Notes under the pieces: model-generated
Told to the model about the DNA's origin: nothing
The model's database searches: none
What the model saw: the letters and a program-made list of their open reading frames with translations, nothing else
Assembly: GCA_947630465.1 (NCBI GenBank)
Contig: CANRHT010000112.1
Coordinates: forward strand, 1-6,068
DNA length: 6,068 nucleotides
Direction: 5' to 3'
DNA from: an uncultured Pseudomonadaceae bacterium
Lineage (GTDB): Bacteria > Pseudomonadota > Gammaproteobacteria > Pseudomonadales > Pseudomonadaceae
Translations under genes and position numbers: made by a program
Shown: piece after piece, positions 1-5,999 of the stretch
How the letters are laid out: each line of letters begins with the position of its first letter
Position numbering within the stretch: the first letter of the stretch is position 1

Positions 1-49
1 ATTTTTGAGTTGCGTGTTATTCACAGAATATTCTCTTGTAAATTCAGGT

Positions 50-78
50 GCTTATGCACTAAATATTGACGCATAAGC
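50..78. repeat. Inverted repeat, 8-base arms
   Basis: GCTTATGC at 50-57 is the exact reverse complement of GCATAAGC at 71-78, with a 13-base loop. A competing smaller hairpin, GTGC/GCAC (48-51 with 56-59), overlaps its left arm. No T-run follows on either strand, so it does not look like a classical terminator. It could be a protein-binding site for a gene left of the window, or chance. Confidence 0.45.
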
Positions 79-141
79 TGCAGTTAACTCTAACGAAGCA
101 AGAAGCAGTCCACTTTCTACAAAAGGTTCACTCCCCAGAAA

Positions 142-172
142 CATAAAAGCTGCCTCATGGGCAGCTTTTATG
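142..172 (-). terminator. Rho-independent terminator of the oadGAB operon
   Basis: The arms 142-154 and 160-172 are perfectly complementary over 13 bases around a 5-base loop. The GC-rich core is GCTGCC/GGCAGC, flanked by A4 and T4 tracts. Read on the minus strand, the stem ends in TTTTATG and continues TTTC, giving a moderate U-rich tail. It lies 28 bases after the oadB stop codon, the expected place for the operon's end. The symmetry means it could also stop transcription from the other direction. Confidence 0.85.
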
Positions 173-199
173 CTGAACGGGCGACTTTAGAATAAAGTC

Positions 200-1336
200 T
201 TAACTGATAAAGCTGAGCAAGACACCAGCCGCCACAGCCGAACCTATCACCCCAGCCACGTTTGGTCCCATGGCATGCATCAATAAGAAGTTCTGCGGGT
301 TGGCTTCCAAGCCCACTTTATTGGAAACACGTGCTGCCATTGGTACTGCTGAGACCCCAGCAGAACCAATCAATGGATTGATCTTGTTGGTACTGAACTT
401 ATTCATAACTTTAGCCATGATCACGCCCATTGCAGTACCAGCACTGAAGGCAATCATCCCGAGCAATAAAATACCTAAGGTTTTCATTTGCAAGAATGAC
501 TCAGCTGAGAGCTTCGAGCCGACAGTTAAACCCAAAGCAATAGTGATGATATTGATCAGCGCATTGCGCGAGGTATCGGCTAAACGCTCTACCACACCAC
601 TTTCACGCATCAAGTTACCAAAGGCAAACATACCGATCAGCGGCGCAGCATCGGGCAGCAACAAACCAATCAGCAAGCACAGCACCAACGGGAAGACTAT
701 TTTTTCCGCCTGTCCGACATGACGCAATTGCGACATCACAATTGAGCGCTCTGCCGGTGTGGTCAGCGCGCGCATAATCGGCGGCTGAATCAGCGGCACC
801 AGTGCCATATAGGAGTAAGCAGCGACTGCAATCGGCCCAAGCAAGTCAGGTGCCAAGCGTGAGGTCACATAGATCGAAGTTGGACCATCAGCACCACCAA
901 TAATGGCAATCGACGCGGCTTCTTTCAGAGTGAATTCCAGTCCTGGAATACCCAGCATACCAATGGCTAAGGCACCCAATAAGGTACCGAAAATACCGAA
1001 CTGCGCAGCGGCACCCAATAGTAGCGTTTTAGGGTTAGCGAGCATCGGACCAAAATCGGTCATAGCCCCCACACCCATAAAAATCAGTAGCGGGAAGACA
1101 CTGGTAGGCAAACCGACATCATAGAGCAGCGCCAGTAAACCACCGGTTTCAGCCATACCCGCCGCAGGAATATTCGCCAGCACCCCACCAAAACCAATCG
1201 GAATCAGCAGTAACGGCTCAAAACCTTTGCGAATGGCTAAGAACACCAACCCCATACATACGGCAATCATCAGCGCCTGCCCAGCTTCAAGCTGGTAGAG
1301 ACCCGTGTTGTGCCATAAACCTAAGAGCTTTTCCAT
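200..1336 (-). CDS. oadB: Sodium-translocating oxaloacetate decarboxylase, beta subunit
   Basis: This is the integral membrane subunit that decarboxylates carboxybiotin on OadA and couples this to sodium export across the inner membrane. The 378-residue product is very hydrophobic, with many membrane segments (about residues 20-35, 40-60, 75-95, 105-130, 165-185, 212-230, 285-310 and 355-376). The residues reported as functionally important in Klebsiella OadB (Asp203, Tyr229, Asn373, Gly377, Ser382) all appear here at a constant offset of 53: D150 in [11 protein letters not shown]176, N320, G324 and S329 in [10 protein letters not shown]. At 378 residues it is close to the shorter family members. 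GAGGG, overlapping the oadA stop, lies 7 bases before the ATG at 1336 and 4 before an in-frame ATG at 1339; a TTG at 1342 is too close. Translation is probably coupled to oadA. The start is uncertain by one or two codons. Confidence 0.96.
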   Translation of the reverse strand: MEKLLGLWHNTGLYQLEAGQALMIAVCMGLVFLAIRKGFEPLLLIPIGFGGVLANIPAAGMAETGGLLALLYDVGLPTSVFPLLIFMGVGAMTDFGPMLANPKTLLLGAAAQFGIFGTLLGALAIGMLGIPGLEFTLKEAASIAIIGGADGPTSIYVTSRLAPDLLGPIAVAAYSYMALVPLIQPPIMRALTTPAERSIVMSQLRHVGQAEKIVFPLVLCLLIGLLLPDAAPLIGMFAFGNLMRESGVVERLADTSRNALINIITIALGLTVGSKLSAESFLQMKTLGILLLGMIAFSAGTAMGVIMAKVMNKFSTNKINPLIGSAGVSAVPMAARVSNKVGLEANPQNFLLMHAMGPNVAGVIGSAVAAGVLLSFIS

Positions 1337-1346
1337 CATCAAACCC

Positions 1347-3116
1347 TCAAGCTATGGTCAGCAAGCTATCGCCCACTGAGACAGCATCACCAACTTTGAC
1401 GTTGACGCTGCCAATCACACCGCGGCGGAACGCACGAATTTCAGTTTCCATTTTCATGGCTTCTAAAATAATAACGACATCACCTTCTTCAACCGGCTGC
1501 CCTGGCTTGATCAATACCTTAAAGATATTACCGGCTAACGGCGCGCCCTGTGGATCACCACCACCCTCAGGCACGGCAACCGGAGCACAAGCAGCGGCTT
1601 CACCGATCGGCTTCAAGCCTTCAATGTCACCACCGTCATTGACTTGCACGACAAAGGTTTGGCCGTTGACTTCAACGGTATAGGCTTGCGGCCCCTCACT
1701 CTGACCACCGAGCACTTCCTGACCTGTCGGTACCGGCTCAAAGGCATCAGGATTATCACGATTTTCTAAGAACTTAAGCCCAATTTGTGGGAATAAAGCA
1801 TAGGTCAACACATCATCAATCACGTCATCGGCAAGACGAATATTATTTTCCTTCGCTAAAGCAGTTAACTCACTGGTGAGCTTATCCACTTCGTTTTCCA
1901 GCAAATCTGCAGGGCGGCACGTAATAGCTTCAGCACCATCCAGCACTCGCGCTTGTAACTCAGCATTAAAAGGCGCAGGCGCTGCGCCGTACTCACCTTT
2001 TAAAACACCGGCGGTTTCTTTGGTAATTGATTTATAACGCTCGCCTGTTAATACGTTAATCACCGCCTGTGTACCGACAATCTGTGAAGTCGGGGTGACC
2101 AGCGGAATAAAGCCTAAATCTTCACGTACCCGCGGAATTTCAGCCAATACTTCATCAAACTTATCGGCTGCGCCCTGCTCTTTGAGCTGGCCTTCCATGT
2201 TAGTCAACATTCCGCCCGGCACTTGCGCGACGAGAATGCGTGAATCAACGCCTTTGAGCGAGCCTTCAAATTTGGCGTATTTTTTACGCACTTCACGAAA
2301 GTACGCTGACACTTCTTCCAGCAACAACAGATCAAGCCCGGTGTCGTGTTCGGTGTTTTGGAACATCGCTACCACAGACTCGGTTGGCGAATGGCCGTAC
2401 GTCATCGACATGGAGGAAATCGAGGTATCGACGTTATCAATACCCGCCTCTACCGCTTTTAAAATCGCTACAGAGGACAAGCCTGCCGTAGCGTGGCACT
2501 GCATATGAATTGGAATTGATAAGCTGGCTTTTAATTTGCTGACCAACTCAAAAGCCACATAGGGCGTCAAAATACCGGCCATATCTTTAATGGCAATCGA
2601 ATCAGCACCCAGATCTTCAATCTGCTTAGCCAAATCAACCCACATCTGCATATTGTGCACAGGGCTGGTGGTATAGGAGATGGTCCCTTGCGCGTGCTTG
2701 CCGTTGGCCTTCACTGCTTTTAAGGCACGATCAAGGTTGCGTGGATCATTCATCGCATCAAAGACGCGGAACACATCAACACCATTGACCGCGGCACGCT
2801 CAACAAAGGCATCAACCACATCATCAGCATAGTGACGGTAGCCTAATAAATTCTGACCACGCAGTAACATTTGCTGACGCGTATTAGGCATCGCTTTCTT
2901 CAAGGCACGGATACGCTCCCACGGGTCTTCACCTAAATAACGGATACAGGAGTCAAAGGTTGCACCGCCCCAAGATTCAACCGACCAAAAACCAACCTGA
3001 TCGAGCTTGCCGGCAATCGGCAGCATATCGTCTAAACGAACACGGGTCGCTAAAATAGATTGGTGAGCATCACGTAATACAACGTCAGTAATACCGAGTG
3101 GCTTTGTCGCAGTCAT
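1347..3116 (-). CDS. oadA: Oxaloacetate decarboxylase, alpha subunit (biotin carrier and carboxyltransferase)
   Basis: OadA moves the carboxyl group of oxaloacetate onto its own biotin, releasing pyruvate, and presents carboxybiotin to OadB. The 589-residue protein has the family's usual length and order. A carboxyltransferase TIM barrel covers about residues 5-290: VLRDAHQS with metal-ligand D16, KDMAG with K177 (the lysine normally carbamylated), and CHATAG with H208. A conserved PYC/OADA domain covers about 300-465, a short Gly/Ala/Pro-rich linker about 500-525, and a biotinyl domain 526-589 with the acceptor lysine K555 in EAMKMET, 34 residues from the end. The position before C207-H208, usually histidine in HxH, is Q206. 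The ATG at 3116 is preferred because GGAG lies 8 bases before it; an in-frame GTG at 3140 would abut the oadG stop and has no such site. Without OadB and OadG beside it, a pyruvate carboxylase B subunit would be the alternative reading. Confidence 0.97.
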   Translation of the reverse strand: MTATKPLGITDVVLRDAHQSILATRVRLDDMLPIAGKLDQVGFWSVESWGGATFDSCIRYLGEDPWERIRALKKAMPNTRQQMLLRGQNLLGYRHYADDVVDAFVERAAVNGVDVFRVFDAMNDPRNLDRALKAVKANGKHAQGTISYTTSPVHNMQMWVDLAKQIEDLGADSIAIKDMAGILTPYVAFELVSKLKASLSIPIHMQCHATAGLSSVAILKAVEAGIDNVDTSISSMSMTYGHSPTESVVAMFQNTEHDTGLDLLLLEEVSAYFREVRKKYAKFEGSLKGVDSRILVAQVPGGMLTNMEGQLKEQGAADKFDEVLAEIPRVREDLGFIPLVTPTSQIVGTQAVINVLTGERYKSITKETAGVLKGEYGAAPAPFNAELQARVLDGAEAITCRPADLLENEVDKLTSELTALAKENNIRLADDVIDDVLTYALFPQIGLKFLENRDNPDAFEPVPTGQEVLGGQSEGPQAYTVEVNGQTFVVQVNDGGDIEGLKPIGEAAACAPVAVPEGGGDPQGAPLAGNIFKVLIKPGQPVEEGDVVIILEAMKMETEIRAFRRGVIGSVNVKVGDAVSVGDSLLTIA

Positions 3117-3140
3117 CAGGAAAACTCCGTATGGGTACAC

Positions 3141-3392
3141 TCAACCGCGACGGGCGCGGTGTTGTTTAATGGCGATTTGCATAGCTTGCAAAGTATCTGC
3201 ATCAACGACTTGCAGGGTGTCTGTTTTAGCAGGTACAGCTAAGGCTGTGTGTCCTTCTTCAGGCGCTAAACGCTCAATCACAAAAGACATCACACGAATA
3301 CAAAAAATCAGTAGTACTAAGAATAAAAATACCAGACCCATGCCAAACAACATGAGTTCAACACCTTCAAGCAGGAGTTCTTGAGAAGTCAT
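3141..3392 (-). CDS. oadG: Oxaloacetate decarboxylase, gamma subunit
   Basis: OadG is the small membrane anchor that holds the OadA-OadB complex together. The 83-residue product fits the family: a short N-terminus, one strong membrane segment at about residues 13-33, then a soluble tail ending in a basic QHRARRG. Members often carry a His-rich, zinc-binding C-terminus; only H78 remains in that position here, plus H48 further upstream. The ATG at 3392 is chosen because GGAG lies 5 bases upstream. The frame extends to a TTG at 3425, but the added eleven residues look unlike the family. It is first in the operon, 24 bases before oadA. Small size makes homology weaker than for the partners, but position and topology are convincing. 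Confidence 0.92.
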   Translation of the reverse strand: MTSQELLLEGVELMLFGMGLVFLFLVLLIFCIRVMSFVIERLAPEEGHTALAVPAKTDTLQVVDADTLQAMQIAIKQHRARRG

Positions 3393-3451
3393 ACCAGCTC
3401 CATCATCACTGAATTGCAGTGGCAATATTGTTATTTAAATGTAGACCGCAA

Positions 3452-3467
3452 CTGACTAAAGAGTCAG
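3452..3467 (-). promoter_or_regulatory. Small hairpin in the oadG leader
   Basis: CTGACT and AGTCAG form perfect 6-base arms around a 4-base loop, lying 60 bases upstream of the oadG start. If the promoter at 3532-3561 is used, the hairpin falls inside an untranslated leader of about 130 bases. No T-run follows it, so it is not a convincing terminator for mgtE. It may be an RNA structure, an operator, or chance. Confidence 0.4.
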
Positions 3468-3531
3468 CAAATAGTAGCTAAAACGTTGAGACACTAACGC
3501 GAATCTGACCCTATTAGCAACACTAGAATGC

Positions 3532-3561
3532 TTTATACGGCTATTTTTCGCCCAATGTAAG
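3532..3561 (-). promoter_or_regulatory. Candidate sigma-70 promoter of oadGAB
   Basis: On the minus strand CTTACA (4 of 6 to the -35 consensus) is followed after 18 bases by TATAAA (5 of 6 to the -10 consensus). The -10 box lies 140 bases before the oadG start. No terminator was found between the mgtE stop and this point, so read-through from mgtE could also feed the operon. Confidence 0.4.
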
Positions 3562-3573
3562 CACCCTAACCTC

Positions 3574-5016
3574 TTATAATAAAAATACCGTTGCTAGACC
3601 CAAGAAGATAAAGAAACCACCGCTATCCGTCATTGCCGTAATCAAGACACTTGAGCCCAAAGCTGGATCGCGACCTAAACGCACCATCGTCATAGGGATT
3701 AACACACCCATCAGCGCCGCGAGCAATAAGTTCAGGACCATCGCAGCAGTCATCACCAAGCCTAACGAAGCACTGTCATACAGCAGCCACGCGACAAAAC
3801 CAATCACACTGCCCCAGATCACCCCATTAATAAAAGCGACACCCAGTTCTTTACGCAGCAAACGCGAGCTATTACCGGTTGATAATTGGTCCAAAGCCAT
3901 CGCCCGCACAATCATAGTGATGGTTTGATTACCTGAATTACCACCAATACCCGCAACAATCGGCATTAAAGCGGCCAAAGCGACGAGCTTTTCAATTGAA
4001 TCTTCAAATAAACCAATGACTCGCGAGGCTACAAAGGCAGTAATTAAGTTAATCGCCAGCCACGCCCAGCGGTTTTGTAAGGATTTCCATACCGAGGCAA
4101 AAATATCTTCTTCTTCACGCAGACCGGCACGGCTTAACACTTCGCTTTCTGATTCTTCACGAATCAAGTCAACCATTTCATCAACGGTTAAACGGCCGAT
4201 CAACTTGCCACTTTTCTCAATAACAGGTGCAGAAACCAAGTTATAACGCTCAAAGGCTTGCGCAGCAAAAGAACCATCCTCATCCGGGGAAAAAGTAACA
4301 GGATCATCAGCCATCACTTCATGCACCATGCGCTCAGGATCATTGACCAGCAAGCGCTTGATCGGCAACACTCCTTTAAGAATCCCTGCCATATCAACCA
4401 CAAAGAGCTTATCAGTTTGATCAGGCAACTCTTTGACACGACGCAAGTAACGCAGTACCACTTCAAGCGTGACATCTTCGCGAATGGTCACCATCTCAAA
4501 GTCCATGATGGCACCGACCTGCTCGTCCTCGTAGGACAACGCTGACTGCACGCGCTCACGTTGCTGCTCATCCAGCGACTCCATCAAGCCTTGCACCACG
4601 TCACGCGGCAACTCAGGTGCTAAGTCGGCCAACTCATCAGCATCAAGATCTTTAGCGGCGGCGATAATCTCATGTGCGTCCATATCGGCAATCAGCGTTT
4701 CACGCACCGAATCGGAGACTTCTAACAGAATATCCCCATCACTTTCTGCGCGAACCAACTGCCATACCGTCAAACGATCTTCCAGCGGCAAGGCTTCGAG
4801 AATATAAGCAATATCGGCAGGGTGTAACTCAGCCAACTTACCCTGCAACTCAGCTAAGTGCTGCTGTTGCACCAAGGCATCCACCCGCTCTTGCTGATCA
4901 CTGCCTTGCTGTGCAACCCTTTCCTCAATCAGTCGATGCCGTTGCAAGAGCTCAATAACCTGAGATAAACGCTCATAAAGGCGATCTTGGGGTTTTCTCT
5001 CTTCAACTTCAGACAT
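3574..5016 (-). CDS. mgtE: Magnesium transporter MgtE, CBS-domain type
   Basis: MgtE is a homodimeric inner-membrane Mg2+ channel whose cytosolic domains bind Mg2+ and close the pore when the cell is replete. The 480-residue product shows the full architecture: a charged N-terminal extension (1-55), the helical MgtE_N domain (about 58-160, starting near LAELHPADIA), two CBS domains (about 167-225 and 232-290), a connecting helix (about 295-315) and a membrane domain (316-480) with about five segments. The signature PIVAGIGGNSGNQ is at 352-364, and D464 in the last segment (TAMTDSGG) matches the pore aspartate, D432 in Thermus MgtE. The ATG at 5016 follows AAAGGTGGAG; an in-frame GTG at 5046 would cover that site and is rejected. 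The leader may fold into alternative structures (see 5032-5102). In P. aeruginosa, MgtE has been reported to influence type III secretion through the Rsm pathway; whether that applies here is unknown. Confidence 0.97.
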   Translation of the reverse strand: MSEVEERKPQDRLYERLSQVIELLQRHRLIEERVAQQGSDQQERVDALVQQQHLAELQGKLAELHPADIAYILEALPLEDRLTVWQLVRAESDGDILLEVSDSVRETLIADMDAHEIIAAAKDLDADELADLAPELPRDVVQGLMESLDEQQRERVQSALSYEDEQVGAIMDFEMVTIREDVTLEVVLRYLRRVKELPDQTDKLFVVDMAGILKGVLPIKRLLVNDPERMVHEVMADDPVTFSPDEDGSFAAQAFERYNLVSAPVIEKSGKLIGRLTVDEMVDLIREESESEVLSRAGLREEEDIFASVWKSLQNRWAWLAINLITAFVASRVIGLFEDSIEKLVALAALMPIVAGIGGNSGNQTITMIVRAMALDQLSTGNSSRLLRKELGVAFINGVIWGSVIGFVAWLLYDSASLGLVMTAAMVLNLLLAALMGVLIPMTMVRLGRDPALGSSVLITAMTDSGGFFIFLGLATVFLL

Positions 5017-5031
5017 AAATGAGGTACTCCA

Positions 5032-5102
5032 CCTTTGCGTTAACACAGCGCAAAGGACTGATTAGACATGCAAGATTGCGATAGCAGCCGCTGCTGCGCT
5101 GT
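5032..5102 (-). promoter_or_regulatory. mgtE leader with two mutually exclusive stems
   Basis: In the mgtE transcript, CCUUUGCG (from 5049-5056) can pair perfectly with CGCAAAGG (5032-5039) around a 9-base loop, burying the AAAGG part of the Shine-Dalgarno region. The first arm overlaps UGCGCUGU (5045-5052), which can pair over 8 bases with the upstream ACAGCGCA (5095-5102). The loop of that second stem holds a small GCAG/CUGC hairpin (5084-5087 with 5091-5094). Both 8-base stems share 5049-5052 and cannot form together, so the leader has the layout of a translational switch. No U-run is present, which argues against transcription attenuation. No known riboswitch class was recognised. Confidence 0.45.
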
Positions 5103-5115
5103 TATAAATAACAGC
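5098..5115. repeat. 18-base palindrome between mgtE and the DUF4124 gene
   Basis: GCTGTTATAAATAACAGC has perfect 8-base arms and a 2-base centre. It sits just downstream of the best mgtE -10 candidate, where a repressor would act. The two-base centre suits a dimeric DNA-binding protein better than an RNA hairpin. Its right half overlaps the mgtE start-of-transcription zone. Confidence 0.45.
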
Positions 5116-5116
5116 T

Positions 5117-5144
5117 CATATAATTTTACGCGTGTAAAAACCAA
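5117..5144 (-). promoter_or_regulatory. Weak candidate promoter of mgtE
   Basis: On the minus strand TTGGTT (3 of 6) is followed after 16 bases by TATATG (4 of 6). The match is modest, and an alternative pair, TTTACA then TGTTAT with a 19-base spacer, overlaps it. The position leaves a leader of about 95 bases that would include both stems at 5032-5102. Confidence 0.25.
5124..5139. repeat. 16-base inverted repeat in the candidate mgtE promoter spacer
   Basis: TTTTACGCGTGTAAAA has perfect 6-base arms (5124-5129 with 5134-5139) around GCGT. It nearly fills the spacer between the proposed -35 and -10 boxes of mgtE and lies 9 bases from the 18-base palindrome. The pair looks like two operator sites in a divergent control region; the protein that would bind is unknown. 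Confidence 0.4.
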
Positions 5145-5254
5145 TAATAATAGCACTACAGCCCTGCTTTGCCCTACCTATTAGCAGTCAGCAGCAGCCT
5201 GCTCAACTGGAGCACTGGATTTTTCGACAAGCGCTTCTACACTGTATTAGGAGT

Positions 5255-5277
5255 CGGCAATGGATTTTGCCGTTTAA
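5255..5277 (+). promoter_or_regulatory. Micro-ORF within a hairpin upstream of the DUF4124 gene
   Basis: AGGAG at 5249-5253 stands 6 bases before an ATG at 5260 that opens a five-codon frame, MDFAV, with its stop at 5275-5277. The start lies in a perfect 6-base stem, CGGCAA/TTGCCG (5255-5260 with 5267-5272). The frame ends 26 bases before the start of the DUF4124 gene. It could be a leader peptide or a chance match. Confidence 0.25.
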
Positions 5278-5303
5278 AGGTCAATACAGTAAGGATGACA
5301 GCC

Positions 5304-5777
5304 ATGCGCACTTCTATATACATCGGTCTATTGAGCGCTGCACTGCACACAGCCTGCACACATGCCGCAACGCCGATCTACAAATGCACCAACAGCCTCG
5401 GCACTGTTACTTTCAGCGACAGAGCGTGCTCCAACACGCACACACAAGAACAGCAACATATCGCAGCACCCATGACCATCCAAGCATTGCCTCAGCAGCA
5501 GATCAAGCAAGCATTAGGCACAGCAAAGCGCAACCCAACCCGCGTGACCGTGATCAAGGACGACAATCATCCTTGCGGCGACTTCAATCCAAGCCAACGC
5601 CGCACCGATTTAGTACGCAAACAGGTTAAAAGCGGTATGAGCCGCGCCGAAGTCGATAGCATGTTTGGTAAAGCTTTATCGCAAAACAGCCAGGGCAAGC
5701 TGACTCAGGCTGTGTATCGCAGTGATAAAAATCGCAAGCGCAGCGTGCGCTTTGATGAACATGGCTGCGTACCATGA
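5304..5777 (+). CDS. Exported DUF4124 protein with a BamE-like C-terminal segment
   Basis: The function is not known. The 157-residue product begins with a signal peptide (MRTSIYIGLL onward) with likely cleavage after THA, near residue 21. A DUF4124 motif follows directly at about 22-42 (PIYKC, GTVTFSD, then RAC), typical of small periplasmic proteins of Pseudomonas and relatives. Residues about 43-80 are Gln-rich and low in complexity. The C-terminal part, about 102-155, resembles the BamE/SmpA fold: VRKQVKSGMSRAEVDSMFG, then a strand-like TQAVYR and RSVRFDEHGCV. The mature protein has four cysteines (C28, C42, C91, C155), enough for two disulfides. C18 does not sit in a good lipobox. The ATG at 5304 has AAGGA 8 bases upstream and places the signal peptide at the N-terminus. 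The frame runs back to 5169, but that extension has no recognisable features. The gene is divergent from mgtE and convergent with the tRNAs. Confidence 0.85.
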   Translation: MRTSIYIGLLSAALHTACTHAATPIYKCTNSLGTVTFSDRACSNTHTQEQQHIAAPMTIQALPQQQIKQALGTAKRNPTRVTVIKDDNHPCGDFNPSQRRTDLVRKQVKSGMSRAEVDSMFGKALSQNSQGKLTQAVYRSDKNRKRSVRFDEHGCVP

Positions 5778-5780
5778 CCT

Positions 5781-5815
5781 TAAATTTTAACTTAACTTTA
5801 AATCAGTAAAATTTA
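5781..5815. repeat. AT-only inverted repeat after the DUF4124 gene
   Basis: TAAATTTTA (5781-5789) and TAAAATTTA (5807-5815) form 9-base arms around a 17-base loop, and CC/GG outside could extend the stem past a one-base bulge. It has few GC pairs and precedes a much better terminator, so it may be only AT-rich spacer. Confidence 0.25.
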
Positions 5816-5818
5816 GGC

Positions 5819-5851
5819 AAAAAAAAGCCTGCAATAAATGCAGGCTTTTTT
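5819..5851. terminator. Bidirectional terminator shared by the DUF4124 gene and the tRNA-Arg genes
   Basis: GCCTGCA (5827-5833) pairs with TGCAGGC (5839-5845) around the loop ATAAA. Eight A residues precede the stem and six T residues follow it. On the plus strand the T-run ends the DUF4124 transcript; on the minus strand the A-run becomes a U-run right after the tRNA 3' end (5856). Including A:T pairs the stem reaches 13 pairs. Confidence 0.92.
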
Positions 5852-5855
5852 AATA

Positions 5856-5932
5856 TGGTGGACTCAGGAGGATTCGAACCTCCGACCGCTCGGTTCGTAG
5901 CCGAGTACTCTATCCAGCTGAGCTATGAGTCC
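5856..5932 (-). tRNA. tRNA-Arg (anticodon ACG)
   Basis: This 77-base gene folds into a full cloverleaf. The acceptor GGACTCA pairs with TGAGTCC, the anticodon stem is CTCGG/CCGAG with loop CTACGAA, and the T arm is GGAGG/CCTCC around TTCGAAT. The anticodon ACG, read with inosine at position 34, decodes CGU, CGC and CGA. A20 in the D loop, an arginine identity element, is present. The discriminator is A, and the CCA end is encoded. It is the last gene of its cluster, followed directly by a terminator, and is probably processed from a transcript starting beyond the right edge. Confidence 0.98.
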
Positions 5933-5999
5933 ACTTAGTGTTTATCCAGATCACTACTGGTGTTACATAAAATTCCAGATTATCTCTAGACTTTTAATA

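Larger units (their letters stand above)
1..199. other. Non-coding stretch downstream of the oad operon
   Basis: No credible gene is visible on either strand in these bases. The stretch holds the operon terminator (142-172), an 8-base-arm inverted repeat (50-57 with 71-78) and a short perfect palindrome AGAATATTCT at 25-34. It may also carry the promoter or end of a neighbouring gene that lies outside the window, which cannot be judged from here. Confidence 0.6.

Noticed and set aside
2095..2508. Plus-strand open frames antisense to oadA, including one of 137 codons
   Set aside because: They lie wholly opposite a well-conserved gene and their translations are Ser/Thr/Pro-rich with no motif, as expected of shadow frames.
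3117..3140. GTG start for oadA at 3140
   Set aside because: It directly abuts the oadG stop without a ribosome-binding site, while the ATG at 3116 has GGAG 8 bases upstream and gives the usual family N-terminus.
4258..4958. Plus-strand open frames antisense to mgtE
   Set aside because: They lie inside mgtE on the opposite strand, have compositions typical of reverse-strand shadows, and show no recognisable domain.
5224..5250. Promoter for the DUF4124 gene (TCGACA, then TATTAG)
   Set aside because: The -35 match is good at 5 of 6, but the 15-base spacer is short and the -10 box is only 4 of 6, so it was not listed as a feature.
5169..5303. Upstream extension of the DUF4124 reading frame
   Set aside because: The extra 45 residues have no family features, would bury the signal peptide, and lack a ribosome-binding site; the ATG at 5304 has AAGGA at good spacing.
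5933..5999. Separate promoter for the first tRNA-Arg in the spacer between the tRNAs
   Set aside because: No -35/-10 pair with proper spacing was found, and no terminator follows the second tRNA, so cotranscription is simpler.
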